This document shows, piece after piece, positions 14,778-23,448 of a DNA stretch of 60,711 bases. Within the stretch, counting starts at the first letter, position 1; every line of letters starts with the position of its first letter. Source of the stretch: an uncultured Atopobiaceae bacterium (GTDB taxonomy: Bacteria; Actinomycetota; Coriobacteriia; Coriobacteriales; Atopobiaceae). The translations under genes and the position numbers were made by a program. The stretch lies in assembly GCA_944320385.1 (NCBI GenBank), contig CALUHH010000012.1, positions 1 through 60,711 on the forward strand, given 5' to 3'. The notes beneath the pieces were generated by a model. That model saw nothing but the letters and a program-made list of their open reading frames with translations, ran no database searches and was not told the origin of the DNA.

Positions 14778-17372
14778 ATGGGAACCATCGCGCGCATCCT
14801 CGGCCGCGACCTCAAGCGCCTGGCGGCAAGCCCCGTCGCCCTGGTGGTGGCGGTTGGGGTCTGCCTCGTCCCCGCGCTCTACGCGTGGGTGAACATCCTT
14901 GCCAACTGGGACCCGTACCAGAGCACCTCCACCGTGCCCGTGGCCGTGGTCGTGGAGGACAAAGGCGCCGAGGTCCCCGGCATGGGAGAGGTCAACGCCG
15001 GCGACATGGTAAGGGAGAGGCTCGAGGAGAACCACCAGCTCGGCTGGACCTTCGTGGACCAGGACGAGGCGCTCGAAGGCGTCCGCGCCGGCCGCTACTA
15101 CGCCGCCTTTGTCATACCGCCCGACTTCACCTCGACCCTCGCGGGCGTGCTGGACGGCCACCCCACGCAGGCCCGCATTGGCTACTACGTCAACGAGAAG
15201 GCCAACGCGGTGGCGCCCAAGGTGACGGACACGGGGGCGACCACGCTCGAGGACCAGATCGCCGGGCAGTTTGTGTCGCTCGCCGGGGAGACCGTCACGC
15301 AGAGGCTCCAGGGCGCGGTGGGGTCCGCCGCGGGGGACGTCGACGGGGCGAGGTCGTCCGCGCTGAGGAGCCTCCGCGCCACGCAGGGGCGCCTCGACGA
15401 CCTGGCGGACTCCCTCGAGGGCGCGGACGGGACCGTGGGTGCGGCCCGCGAGGCCGTGGGCCGCGCGCGAAAGACGCTCTCCGCCACGGCGGACGCGGCG
15501 GGAGGGCTCGCCTCGTCGATGGACTCCGCGCTCGGGTCTCTTGCCGACGCGCGCGAGGGGCTGCGCTCCTTTGCCCGCGGCCTTGACGAGAGGCTGGGCG
15601 AGGGCGCCTCCGCGATCTCCGGGCTGTCCTCGACGGCGAGCCAGGACATCGGCCGCATCGCCGGGGACGTGGGCTGGGCGCAGGGGCGCCTCGACGCGGC
15701 GCTCTCGCGCCTGCGGGTGGCAAATGGCGACGTAGCGGGCATGGCGGAGTCGCTCGGGGCGGCGCGCGACAAGGTCGCCTCCCTCGAGCCCGCCGACGAC
15801 GCGCAGCGCGCCCTCCAGCAGCAGGTGGTCTCCGCGCTCGACGAACAGGTGGCGCTTCTCGAGGGGCTTGCCAGCGGGCAGGCCTCCGCCCTCGACGAGC
15901 TCCAGGGGATAAGCAACGAGGTGAGCGACGGGGCCAAGAGCGTGGACGGGCTCGCCACCTCGGTAAACGACGCCGTCCAGGCGGGCACGGGCTCGCTCGA
16001 CGCCCTGCGGACGGACCTCGCCACGGGCGCGGCACCCGAGCTCTCCTCCGCGCTCGACGCCCTCGCGGACGCGGGCGGTCGCCTTGCCGGCGGAACCGGC
16101 TCGCTCGTGCCGATGATCGAGCAGGCGGACGCCGGGCTGGCCCAGCTCGACGCGCTTCTCGCCCAGAGCCAGTCCACCCTGGCGGAAACCGCCGACTCCT
16201 TGAGGGGCTCCGCCGATCGCATGGGCGCGCTGGCAGACGACCTCGCCGCCGTGCAGAGCGCACGGGCCCTGCCCGCCGTGGGCGACGTCCTCTCCCTCGA
16301 CCCCGCCTCCACGGGCGCGGCGCTGGGCTCGCCGGTCCAGATGGTCGACGAGCCGGTGTTCCCCGTTGCCAACTACGGCTCCGGGGTGGCGCCGTTCTAC
16401 ACCAACCTCGCGCTGTGGGTGGGCGGCTTCGTGCTCGTGGCCATCTACAAGCTAGAGGTGGACCGCGAGGGGCTGGGCGACGTCGAGGTCACGCCCACGC
16501 AGGCGTTCTTTGGGCGCTGGCTCCTGCTCGCCCTCCTCGGCCAGGTGCAGGCCCTGACGTGCTGCGTGGGCGACCTGGCGCTTGGCGTCCAGTGCGTCTC
16601 CCCCGTTGCGTTTGTGCTCGCGGGCATGGAGGCGTCGCTGGTCTACGTGCTCGTGGTCTACTCGCTCGCCGTGGCGCTCAAGCACGTTGGCAAGGCGCTC
16701 GCGGTGCTGCTGGTGGTGCTGCAGATCCCCGGGGCATCCGGCCTCTACCCCATCCAGATGCAGCCCGCCTTCTTCCGAGCGCTGGGGCCGTGGCTCCCCT
16801 TCACCTACGGGATCGGCGCCATGCGCGAGGCGGTGGCGGGCTTCTATGGCACAAACTACGCGCGCGACCTCGCCGTCCTTGCGCTCTTTGCCGTTCCCGC
16901 GCTGCTTCTGGGCGTGGTTGCCAGAAGGAGGCTCCTCGGGGCAAACGCGCTCTTTGACCGCAAGATGGCCCAGACGGACCTCCTTGTGACCGAGCGTGAC
17001 GGCGAGAAGGACGCCGGGCGCCTGGCGCTCCTGGTGGACGCGCTCGCCTCCTCCCCCGCCCACCGCGAGGCGTTCCTGGCACGGGCCGCGCGCTTTGAGC
17101 TGGCGTACCCGCGCCGCGTGCGGCGCGGCGTCGTGGCGCTGCTGGCCGTGCCGCTGGCCCTTCTCGCCCTGCTCTTTGCCCATCCGGCAAAGCTGTTGCT
17201 GCTCAGCCTGTGGGTGGTCTCCCTGGTTGCCGCGAGCGCGTACCTCATCTGGCTGGAGTACGTGCACGAGCGGCTGGCGGAGCGCGCCGGGCTGGCACGG
17301 ATGGACAGAGACGAGCTGGTCGCGCTGGCCGAGGACGCCGCGCGGGCCGAGAAGGGAGGCGAGGTGCGATGA
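14778..17372 (+). CDS. YhgE/Pip domain-containing membrane protein (first of two)
   Basis: 864 residues. An N-terminal membrane segment (about 18-38) is followed by NWDPYQSTSTVPVAVVVED, the YhgE/Pip N-terminal signature. Then comes a long Ala/Leu/Asp/Ser-rich helical extracytoplasmic region (about 190-500) and a C-terminal ABC-2-like block of about five membrane segments beginning after FPVANYGSGVAPFYTNLALW, with a further pair near the end. The family includes the phage-infection protein Pip and YhgE and resembles the type VII secretion protein EsaA; its function is poorly known. The ATG at 14778 follows AAGGGAG. It overlaps the next gene by ATGA. Confidence 0.9.
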   Translation: MGTIARILGRDLKRLAASPVALVVAVGVCLVPALYAWVNILANWDPYQSTSTVPVAVVVEDKGAEVPGMGEVNAGDMVRERLEENHQLGWTFVDQDEALEGVRAGRYYAAFVIPPDFTSTLAGVLDGHPTQARIGYYVNEKANAVAPKVTDTGATTLEDQIAGQFVSLAGETVTQRLQGAVGSAAGDVDGARSSALRSLRATQGRLDDLADSLEGADGTVGAAREAVGRARKTLSATADAAGGLASSMDSALGSLADAREGLRSFARGLDERLGEGASAISGLSSTASQDIGRIAGDVGWAQGRLDAALSRLRVANGDVAGMAESLGAARDKVASLEPADDAQRALQQQVVSALDEQVALLEGLASGQASALDELQGISNEVSDGAKSVDGLATSVNDAVQAGTGSLDALRTDLATGAAPELSSALDALADAGGRLAGGTGSLVPMIEQADAGLAQLDALLAQSQSTLAETADSLRGSADRMGALADDLAAVQSARALPAVGDVLSLDPASTGAALGSPVQMVDEPVFPVANYGSGVAPFYTNLALWVGGFVLVAIYKLEVDREGLGDVEVTPTQAFFGRWLLLALLGQVQALTCCVGDLALGVQCVSPVAFVLAGMEASLVYVLVVYSLAVALKHVGKALAVLLVVLQIPGASGLYPIQMQPAFFRALGPWLPFTYGIGAMREAVAGFYGTNYARDLAVLALFAVPALLLGVVARRRLLGANALFDRKMAQTDLLVTERDGEKDAGRLALLVDALASSPAHREAFLARAARFELAYPRRVRRGVVALLAVPLALLALLFAHPAKLLLLSLWVVSLVAASAYLIWLEYVHERLAERAGLARMDRDELVALAEDAARAEKGGEVR

Positions 17373-19597
17373 GAGGGGTCTGGGAGCTTGTGCGCCGCGA
17401 CGCGCGTCACGTGCGGGCCAACGCCATCGCACTAGTGGTCTTTGTGGGAATCGTCGCCGTGCCGTCCTTCTACGCGTGGTTCAACATCGCGGGCAGCTGG
17501 GACCCGTACGGCAACACGGGCAACATCCGCGTGGCCGTTGCCAACGAGGACGAGGGCTACTCCGGGGAGCTGGTGCCCCTGACCGTCAACATGGGCGAGC
17601 GCGTGGTGGCCGAGCTGCAGGGTTCCGACTCCATTGGGTACGTGGTCACCTCGGAGGCCGACGCCGTCGAGGGCGTGCGCTCGGGCGAGTACTACGCGGC
17701 CGTGGTGATTCCGCCGGACTTCTCGCGCGACATGATGACCACCTTCTCCGCCGATCCCGTCCGTGCCGAGGTGCGCTTCTACCAGAACGAGAAGGCAAAC
17801 GCCATCGCCACCATAGTCACCGACAAGGCGTCCTCGGCCGTGATGGCGCAGATCGACTCCGGATTTGCCGAGGCGGTGAGCGCCGTTGGCGCGGGCGCCC
17901 TCAAGGAGCTGGGCTCCGCGCTCGACGACGACGCGGTGACGGGCCTCGCGGCGCGCCTCGACGCCGCGGTGACGGACTCCGCCGACGCGCTCTCCGGAAC
18001 GGCGGGCTCCGTGAGGGACTTCGCGGACCTGCTCGAGTCGACGCGCGGGCTTCTGGGCAGCGGCGCGGGGGTGGCCGACGCGGCGCTCTCCCCCACGGCG
18101 GACGCCGGCGAGGTGCTCGGCGAGACGGCGTCGGGCCTTGCGGGGGCCGGGTCGGCGATAGACGACGCAGAGACGTCCGTGGCCGGCGCGCTCGAGTCCG
18201 CGGGCGCGGGGCTCGACGGAGTGGACGCAGCGATAGACGATGCACTCGACGTCGCGGGCGCGCAGGAGGCAAGGATCCAGAAGGGCCTCTCCGCCGCGCG
18301 GGACGCCGTAGGCGAGCAGATCGATGCGCTCGAGCGGCTGGACGGCGCGCTTGGGGAGCAGCTCGACCTCATGCGCGAGCTCGAGGGGACGCTTCCCGAG
18401 GGCAGCCCCGTGCGCGAGGGGCTCGGCAGCGCGATTGCGGGCGTGGGCGGTCTGCGCGACCGCGTTGACCGGGCGCTCGTTGAGCTGCGCGACCTCTCTG
18501 ACGGGCTGGGCCAGACGATGGGCGACCTCGACGCCGGGGCAGCGGACGCCGAGGAGGCGCGCGAGCGGCTTAAGGGCCTCGTGGACGAGGCGCGCACGGC
18601 GGTGGGCGGCGCGGGGCAGCTCTACGACGACGAGGTGCGCGGCAGCCTCGGGAACCTTGCTGGGCAGGTGGCCGAGGCCGCCGAGCAGGCGGACGCGATC
18701 GAGGGAAACCTCGCCGGGACCCTTGCGGCCGTGGGCTCCGCGGCAAAGGACGCGAGCGACGGGCTCGCCGGGGCGCGCGACGACCTCGACGAGACCGCGG
18801 ACAGCCTGGACGCGGCGGCCGAGAAGCTCGATGGCCTGCACGAGCGGCTGCGCTCCGCGCTTGACTCGGGCGACGCGCGGCAAGTGAGGGAGGTTCTGGC
18901 GTCTGGCCCGGAGGGGCTCGCCGAGTTTGTGGCGGCGCCGGTCTCGGTCGAGCGCACGGCGGTGTTTCCCGTTGAGAACAACGGCTCGGCCATGGCGCCC
19001 TTCTACACGACGCTCGCCATCTGGATCGGCGGGGTGGTGCTCGCGGCGCTGGTGCGCGCGAAGCCCTCCGAGGCCGCGCTCGAGGAGACGGGCTGCTCGC
19101 ACGCGCAGGCCTACGTGGGACGCCTCGCGCTCTTTGTTGTCGTGGGGCTGGCCCAGGCGGCGCTCATCTGCGGCGGAGACCTCTTCTACCTGGGAGTTCA
19201 GTGCGAGCACCCGTGGCTCATGCTGCTTGCGTGCCTGGCGTCGTCGCTCGTCTACGTCAACTTGATCTTCTCGCTCACGGCGTCCTTTGGCGACGTGGGC
19301 AAGGCCGTTGCCGTGGTGCTCATGGTGGTCCAGGTGGCCGGCTCGGGCGGCACGTTCCCGCCCGAGATGCTGCCCGCTCCGTTCCAGGCGGTCTACTCGT
19401 GGCTGCCGTTTGTGCACAGCGAGGCGGCGCTGCGGGCGGCGATGTTTGGGGTCTGGGACGGAGACTTCTGGCGCGAGCTGGGCGTTCTTCTCGCCTACCT
19501 GGTGCCGGCGCTGCTCCTGGGCCTGGTGCTGCGCCGTCCCGTGATCCGCCTGAACGAGTGGTTTGAGCACCGCCTGGAGCGCACGCGCCTCATGTGA
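17369..19597 (+). CDS. YhgE/Pip domain-containing membrane protein (second of two)
   Basis: 742 residues, a paralogue of the preceding gene with the same plan: an N-terminal membrane segment, SWDPYGNTGNIRVAVANED, a long Ala/Asp/Leu/Gly heptad-like helical region (about 170-500), FPVENNGSAMAPFYTTLAIW, then about six membrane segments. The ATG at 17369 overlaps the previous TGA (ATGA), with GGGAGGCGAGG upstream, so the two are translationally coupled and probably form a heteromeric complex. Control by the divergent TetR is likely. The substrate is unknown; a drug or lipid efflux-like role is only a guess. Confidence 0.9.
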   Translation: MRGVWELVRRDARHVRANAIALVVFVGIVAVPSFYAWFNIAGSWDPYGNTGNIRVAVANEDEGYSGELVPLTVNMGERVVAELQGSDSIGYVVTSEADAVEGVRSGEYYAAVVIPPDFSRDMMTTFSADPVRAEVRFYQNEKANAIATIVTDKASSAVMAQIDSGFAEAVSAVGAGALKELGSALDDDAVTGLAARLDAAVTDSADALSGTAGSVRDFADLLESTRGLLGSGAGVADAALSPTADAGEVLGETASGLAGAGSAIDDAETSVAGALESAGAGLDGVDAAIDDALDVAGAQEARIQKGLSAARDAVGEQIDALERLDGALGEQLDLMRELEGTLPEGSPVREGLGSAIAGVGGLRDRVDRALVELRDLSDGLGQTMGDLDAGAADAEEARERLKGLVDEARTAVGGAGQLYDDEVRGSLGNLAGQVAEAAEQADAIEGNLAGTLAAVGSAAKDASDGLAGARDDLDETADSLDAAAEKLDGLHERLRSALDSGDARQVREVLASGPEGLAEFVAAPVSVERTAVFPVENNGSAMAPFYTTLAIWIGGVVLAALVRAKPSEAALEETGCSHAQAYVGRLALFVVVGLAQAALICGGDLFYLGVQCEHPWLMLLACLASSLVYVNLIFSLTASFGDVGKAVAVVLMVVQVAGSGGTFPPEMLPAPFQAVYSWLPFVHSEAALRAAMFGVWDGDFWRELGVLLAYLVPALLLGLVLRRPVIRLNEWFEHRLERTRLM

Positions 19598-19643
19598 GGC
19601 CGCGCGGGCGACGCGCGGTGCCGGTGGAGCCGAGAAACCCGCT

Positions 19644-19890
19644 CGGTTGCGACGGACTCGCCGGACGCGAGCCCAAAATCGGCCGCGGTTGCGACGGACT
19701 CGCCGGGCGCGAGCCCAAAATCGGCCATGGTTGCGACGAAATCAGGGCGATCGCGTCGCAGCCACGACGGATTCCAGGCTCATCACGGGCCGCGACCGAA
19801 CATCGCCGTCGCAGTCGCGGGCAAAAATGGGCTCGACGCCGGAGCGCACGTCGCCGCGCGTCGCAGGCGCCGCCGATTCCGGGCTCGCGG
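19644..19890. repeat. Direct 42-bp and inverted 52-53-bp repeat arrays upstream of gltX
   Basis: Two nearly identical 40-bp units (19644-19683, 19686-19725) and a partial third (from 19728) are spaced exactly 42 bp; each begins GGTTGCGACGG and ends CCCAAAATCGGC. They are followed by three degenerate units in the reverse sense, marked by GTCGCA at 19755, 19808 and 19860 and by (A/G)GGCTC at 19776, 19829 and 19881. The array fills most of the 388-bp gap between the YhgE/Pip stop and gltX; I see no gene in it. Confidence 0.75.
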
Positions 19891-19939
19891 TTGCCGCGCG
19901 GACATCGTCGGGACGTCGCCGTCCTTCTCGCCAGCGCTG

Positions 19940-19945
19940 TATACT
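19940..19945 (+). promoter_or_regulatory. gltX promoter -10 element
   Basis: TATACT lies about 40 bp upstream of the gltX ATG. The region upstream contains a CGAGAAGGAC motif (minus sense, 19921-19930) where a -35 would be; no good TTGACA match is seen. Confidence 0.5.
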
Positions 19946-19985
19946 AGATGCGTATGTGACGATAAGAGCCACCGAGAGGAACCTC

Positions 19986-21464
19986 ATGTCTGAAACCCCC
20001 GTGCGCGTGCGCTTTGCGCCCTCCCCCACCGGCAAGCTCCACGTGGGCGGCGCGCGCACCGCGATCTACAACTGGGCCTTCGCCCGCGCCAACCACGGCA
20101 CCTTCATCCTGCGCATCGACGACACCGACCCCGAGCGCTCCACCGAGGAGAACACCCAGATCATCCTGCGCGCCATGCGCTGGCTGGGCCTGGACTGGGA
20201 CGAGGGCCCGGAGGTGGGCGGCGACTTTGGCCCCTACAAGCAGACCGAGCGCGCCCAGCTCTACCGCGACGCCGCCCAGCGCCTCTGGGACGAGGGCAAG
20301 GCGTACCCGTGCTTCTGCACGCCCGAGCAGCTGGCGGCCGACCGCGAGGCCGCCCAGGCGCGCAAGGACCCCTTCCAGGGCTACCAGCGCCGCTGCCGCG
20401 ACCTCGACCCCGCCGAGGCCCGCGCGCGCATCGAGGCCGGCGAGCCCTACGTCCTGCGCATCAAGGTGCCCGAGGACCGCGGCGACGTGGTGGTGCGCGA
20501 CGCCGTCCACGGCGACGTGACCTTTGCGGCACGTGAGCTCGACGACTTTGTCATCCAGCGCACCGACGGCACGCCCACCTACAACTTCGCAACCGTGGTG
20601 GACGACGCGATGATGGGCATCACGCACGTCATCCGCGGCGACGACCACCTCTCCAACACCCCGCGCCAGGTCATCGTCTACGAGGCCCTGGGCGCGCCGG
20701 TGCCCACCTTCGCGCACATCTCCATGATCCTGGGCGCGGACGGCAAGAAGCTCTCCAAGCGCCACGGCGCCACCAACGTGGAGGAGTACCGCGACGCGGG
20801 CTATCTCTCCGATGCATTTGTCAACTACCTGGCGCTTCTCGGCTGGTCGCTCGACGGCGAGACCACGATCATCCCGCGCGACGTGCTGGCCCGCGAGTTC
20901 TCGCTCGACCACGTGTCCAAGAACCCGGCCACCTTCGACCCCAAGAAGCTCGACTGGATCCAGGCCGAGTACATCCGCTCCATGAGCGACGCCGACTTCG
21001 CCGACCAGGTCATGCTGCCAGAGCTCCACGAGGCGGGCCTGGTGTGCGACGGCTTCGAGGCAGACGAGGCCTGGGTCGACGCGCTGGCGGCCATCGTGAA
21101 GCCGCGCACCAAGTTCCCGGCCGACGTTGTCACCGTGGCGGCGCCGGTCTTCGCGACCGCCGAGACCCTGGCGTATGACGAGAAGAGCGTGGAGAAGGGC
21201 CTCGCCAAGGAGGGCATGGGCGCGGTGCTGGACGCGGCGCGCGCGGCGCTGTTCGGCGTCGACGAGTGGGCGCCGGCCGCGATCGACGCCGCGCTGGAGA
21301 CGCTGCCCGAGGCGCTCGACATGAAGAAGCGCCTGGTCTTCCAGGCCGTGCGCGTGGCCGTGTGCGGCAACATGGTGTCGCCGCCGCTCGGCGAGACGAT
21401 GGCGCTCGTGGGCCGCGAGGACTGCCTGGCCCGCATCGACCGCGCGCGGGGCATGGCGCTGTAG
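19986..21464 (+). CDS. gltX: Glutamyl-tRNA synthetase
   Basis: 492 residues, normal length for a class I GluRS. It has RFAPSPTGKLHVGG (HIGH region, 8-21), the CFCTPEQL...CRD zinc-type cluster near 110-140, and KLSKRHG (KMSKS equivalent) near 257. It charges tRNA-Glu and, in organisms lacking GlnRS, also tRNA-Gln for amidation. The frame is open far upstream through the repeat region, but ATG 19986 with GAGAGG just upstream fits the family N-terminus. Two tRNA-Glu and one tRNA-Gln genes lie 6 kb downstream. Confidence 0.97.
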   Translation: MSETPVRVRFAPSPTGKLHVGGARTAIYNWAFARANHGTFILRIDDTDPERSTEENTQIILRAMRWLGLDWDEGPEVGGDFGPYKQTERAQLYRDAAQRLWDEGKAYPCFCTPEQLAADREAAQARKDPFQGYQRRCRDLDPAEARARIEAGEPYVLRIKVPEDRGDVVVRDAVHGDVTFAARELDDFVIQRTDGTPTYNFATVVDDAMMGITHVIRGDDHLSNTPRQVIVYEALGAPVPTFAHISMILGADGKKLSKRHGATNVEEYRDAGYLSDAFVNYLALLGWSLDGETTIIPRDVLAREFSLDHVSKNPATFDPKKLDWIQAEYIRSMSDADFADQVMLPELHEAGLVCDGFEADEAWVDALAAIVKPRTKFPADVVTVAAPVFATAETLAYDEKSVEKGLAKEGMGAVLDAARAALFGVDEWAPAAIDAALETLPEALDMKKRLVFQAVRVAVCGNMVSPPLGETMALVGREDCLARIDRARGMAL

Positions 21465-21489
21465 TCCTTCTCGCTTCCGCTTGCGAATT

Positions 21490-21615
21490 ACGGGCTGGTT
21501 CCGGTCGTTTTCCCTTGGTGAAACCGACCAGAACCAGCCCGTTTTCTTGTGGCTGAGATAACGGGCTAGCTGCGGACGTTTTGGGGGGCCAAAGTGACCG
21601 GAACCAGCCCGTTAT
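21490..21615. terminator. Two palindromes between the convergent gltX and pcp genes
   Basis: Unit one (21490-21545) pairs ACGGGCTGGTTCCGGTCG with a near-complement ending AACCAGCCCGT and is followed by TTTT on the plus strand. Unit two pairs ATAACGGGCT (21558-21567) with AGCCCGTTAT (21606-21615). Together they probably act as a bidirectional terminator for gltX and pcp. CGAGAAGGAC motifs flank them at 21464-21473 (minus sense) and 21623-21632 (plus sense). Confidence 0.65.
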
Positions 21616-21636
21616 CCTGAAGCGAGAAGGACCCGC

Positions 21637-22281
21637 CTACTGCTCCGTGCCCTCGCCGGCGGCCACGGCGTCGTCGGAGCCCGCGACCGCGGCGCCGATC
21701 ATGGCGGTGAGCCCGGCGACCATCATGTCCACGCTCATGGACGCGGTGCCCTCGCCCATCCCCACGACCTGCTCGGCCGCGTAGGGCACGTGCACGAAGC
21801 CGCCGCGCACGCCGGGGTGGCGCGTCGCGAGGCAGTGCAGCAGCTCGTAGAGGACCTCGTTGCAGCAGAAGGTGCCCGCCGTGTAGGAGACGGCGGCCGG
21901 CACGCCCGCGGCGCGCGCGGCGTCGGCCATGGCAAAGACCGGCACCGTGGCGAAGTAGGCGTCGGGGCCGTCCGCCTCGAGGCGGCCGACGGGCTGGTTG
22001 CCCTCGTTGTCGGGGATGCGCGCGTTGGCGTAGTTGATGCCCACGAACTCGGGCGTGATGTGGCTGCGGCCGCCCGCCTGGCCGATGCACAGGACCACGT
22101 CGGGCCGCTCGGCGTCAATCGCGGCCTCCACCGCGGCCGGGCCCTTGCCAAAGACCACGGGGATCTGCGCGGTGACGACCTCGGCGCCCGCGACCTCGCG
22201 CGGCAGGCGCTGCACGGCCTCGAGCGCGGGGTTGATGGCCGCGCCGCCAAAGGGCTCGAACCCGGTGACCAGTACCTTCAT
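21637..22281 (-). CDS. pcp: Pyroglutamyl-peptidase I
   Basis: 214 residues, standard length for the C15 cysteine peptidase that removes N-terminal pyroglutamate from peptides. MKVLVTGFEPFGG opens the protein. The region FVGINYANARIPDNEGNQP follows the catalytic Glu, SYTAGTFCCNEVLY contains the catalytic Cys, and GFVHVPYAAEQ the catalytic His. I chose the ATG at 22279-22281 after AGGAAG; the upstream open frame crosses the repeat gap. It follows DUF969-DUF979 genes, the usual partner membrane proteins, so the three probably handle pyroglutamyl peptides or 5-oxoproline. Confidence 0.95.
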   Translation of the reverse strand: MKVLVTGFEPFGGAAINPALEAVQRLPREVAGAEVVTAQIPVVFGKGPAAVEAAIDAERPDVVLCIGQAGGRSHITPEFVGINYANARIPDNEGNQPVGRLEADGPDAYFATVPVFAMADAARAAGVPAAVSYTAGTFCCNEVLYELLHCLATRHPGVRGGFVHVPYAAEQVVGMGEGTASMSVDMMVAGLTAMIGAAVAGSDDAVAAGEGTEQ

Positions 22282-22320
22282 GAGAACCGCTTCCTTTCTG
22301 GGACGGCCCGGGCGGCCGCG

Positions 22321-22461
22321 GAGGGTATGTACGCCACCCCATGAGGGTATGTACACCGACCCGGGAGTGCCCGGCAAAATCCTTGCAGGTCAGAGGGCTG
22401 CCGAGAAGAACGTTCTTCTCGCAAAGTGTACATACCCTCGAGGGGTGGTGTACATACCCTC
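22321..22461. repeat. GAGGGTATGTAC repeats flanking a perfect 20-bp palindrome
   Basis: GAGGGTATGTAC occurs at 22321-22332 and 22343-22354, and its complement at 22428-22439 and 22450-22461; each pair is spaced 22 bp. Between them lies the perfect palindrome CGAGAAGAACGTTCTTCTCG (22402-22421), made of two head-to-head copies of the window-wide motif. The element fills the 207-bp gap between DUF979 and pcp and would fold into a long stem in the transcript. Confidence 0.85.
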
Positions 22462-22488
22462 ACGAGGCGCCCCGCGGGGCGCCACCGG

Positions 22489-23448
22489 CTACAGGCCGAA
22501 GACGATCATGTAGACGATCTGCGCCGCGAGCATGAAGAGCGCGATCGGCACCTGCTTCTTGATGACGCCGTAGGAGTCCTTCATCTCCAGGATCGCCACG
22601 GGCACGATGTTGAAGTTGGCGGCCATCGGCGTCATGAGCGTGCCGCAGAAGCCGCAGGTCAGCGCCACCGAGCCGATGAGCGCGGGGTCGGCGCCGAGCG
22701 ACAGCACAAACGGCGCGCCGATGCCCACCGTCATCACGGTGATGGCGCCGTAGGCGTTGCCCATGACCATCGTGAAGACCGCCATGCCGATGGCGTAGAC
22801 GATCACGCCCACGACGGCGTTGCCCTGCGGGATGACGCCCGAGACCAGCTCGGAGATCACGTCGCCCACGCCCGCGGCCGTGAAGATCGCACCCAGCGCG
22901 GCGAGAAGGACCGGCAGCATGGAGAGCGGGCCCACGGTGTCGAGCATGCGGCGGGTGTCGTCGAGGAAGACGCGCGGGGTGTTCTTGCGCGAGAAGGCCA
23001 TGAGCAGCACGCCGCCCACGACCACGCCGAAGGTGAGGCCCACGAGCGAGCTGATGTTGGTGAACAGGGCAAAGACGAGCGCCATCACGCCCAGGGACAG
23101 GGCCGGCACGAAGAGCTTCATGCCGATCTGCTCGTAGTTTGCCTGCATCTCCTCGGCCGTGGGCTCGCCGCCCACGCCGCGGCCGACCTGCTTCAGGATC
23201 GGCGGGATGACCATCAGCACCACGAGCACGCCCGCCACGGTGGACGGGACCCAGCGGCCCACGATGAACAGGACGCCGAGCACGCACCAGAAGAAGGCGG
23301 TGCCCAGGCGCTTCTCGTTGGTCTGGTCAAGGGCGTTGCGCACGCCGGCGTAGAACGCGATGAGGCCGATGAGGATGTAGACGACCTCGAGCAGCTTGTC
23401 GGAGAGCGTCACGTCGGCGCTCTGGAAGAACTGGAGGAACTCCGTCAT
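22489..23448 (-). CDS. DUF979 family membrane protein
   Basis: 319 residues with about nine hydrophobic segments. Its start (MTEFLQFFQS, YILIGLIAFYAG), the internal NAYGAITVMTVGIGAPFV and the CGFCGTLMTPMAANFNIVP block are typical of DUF979. The ATG (23446-23448) overlaps the TGA of the upstream DUF969 gene (ATGA). DUF969/DUF979 pairs are usually encoded next to pcp and are thought to be a permease for 5-oxoproline or related compounds; that role is inferred from context. Confidence 0.9.
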   Translation of the reverse strand: MTEFLQFFQSADVTLSDKLLEVVYILIGLIAFYAGVRNALDQTNEKRLGTAFFWCVLGVLFIVGRWVPSTVAGVLVVLMVIPPILKQVGRGVGGEPTAEEMQANYEQIGMKLFVPALSLGVMALVFALFTNISSLVGLTFGVVVGGVLLMAFSRKNTPRVFLDDTRRMLDTVGPLSMLPVLLAALGAIFTAAGVGDVISELVSGVIPQGNAVVGVIVYAIGMAVFTMVMGNAYGAITVMTVGIGAPFVLSLGADPALIGSVALTCGFCGTLMTPMAANFNIVPVAILEMKDSYGVIKKQVPIALFMLAAQIVYMIVFGL

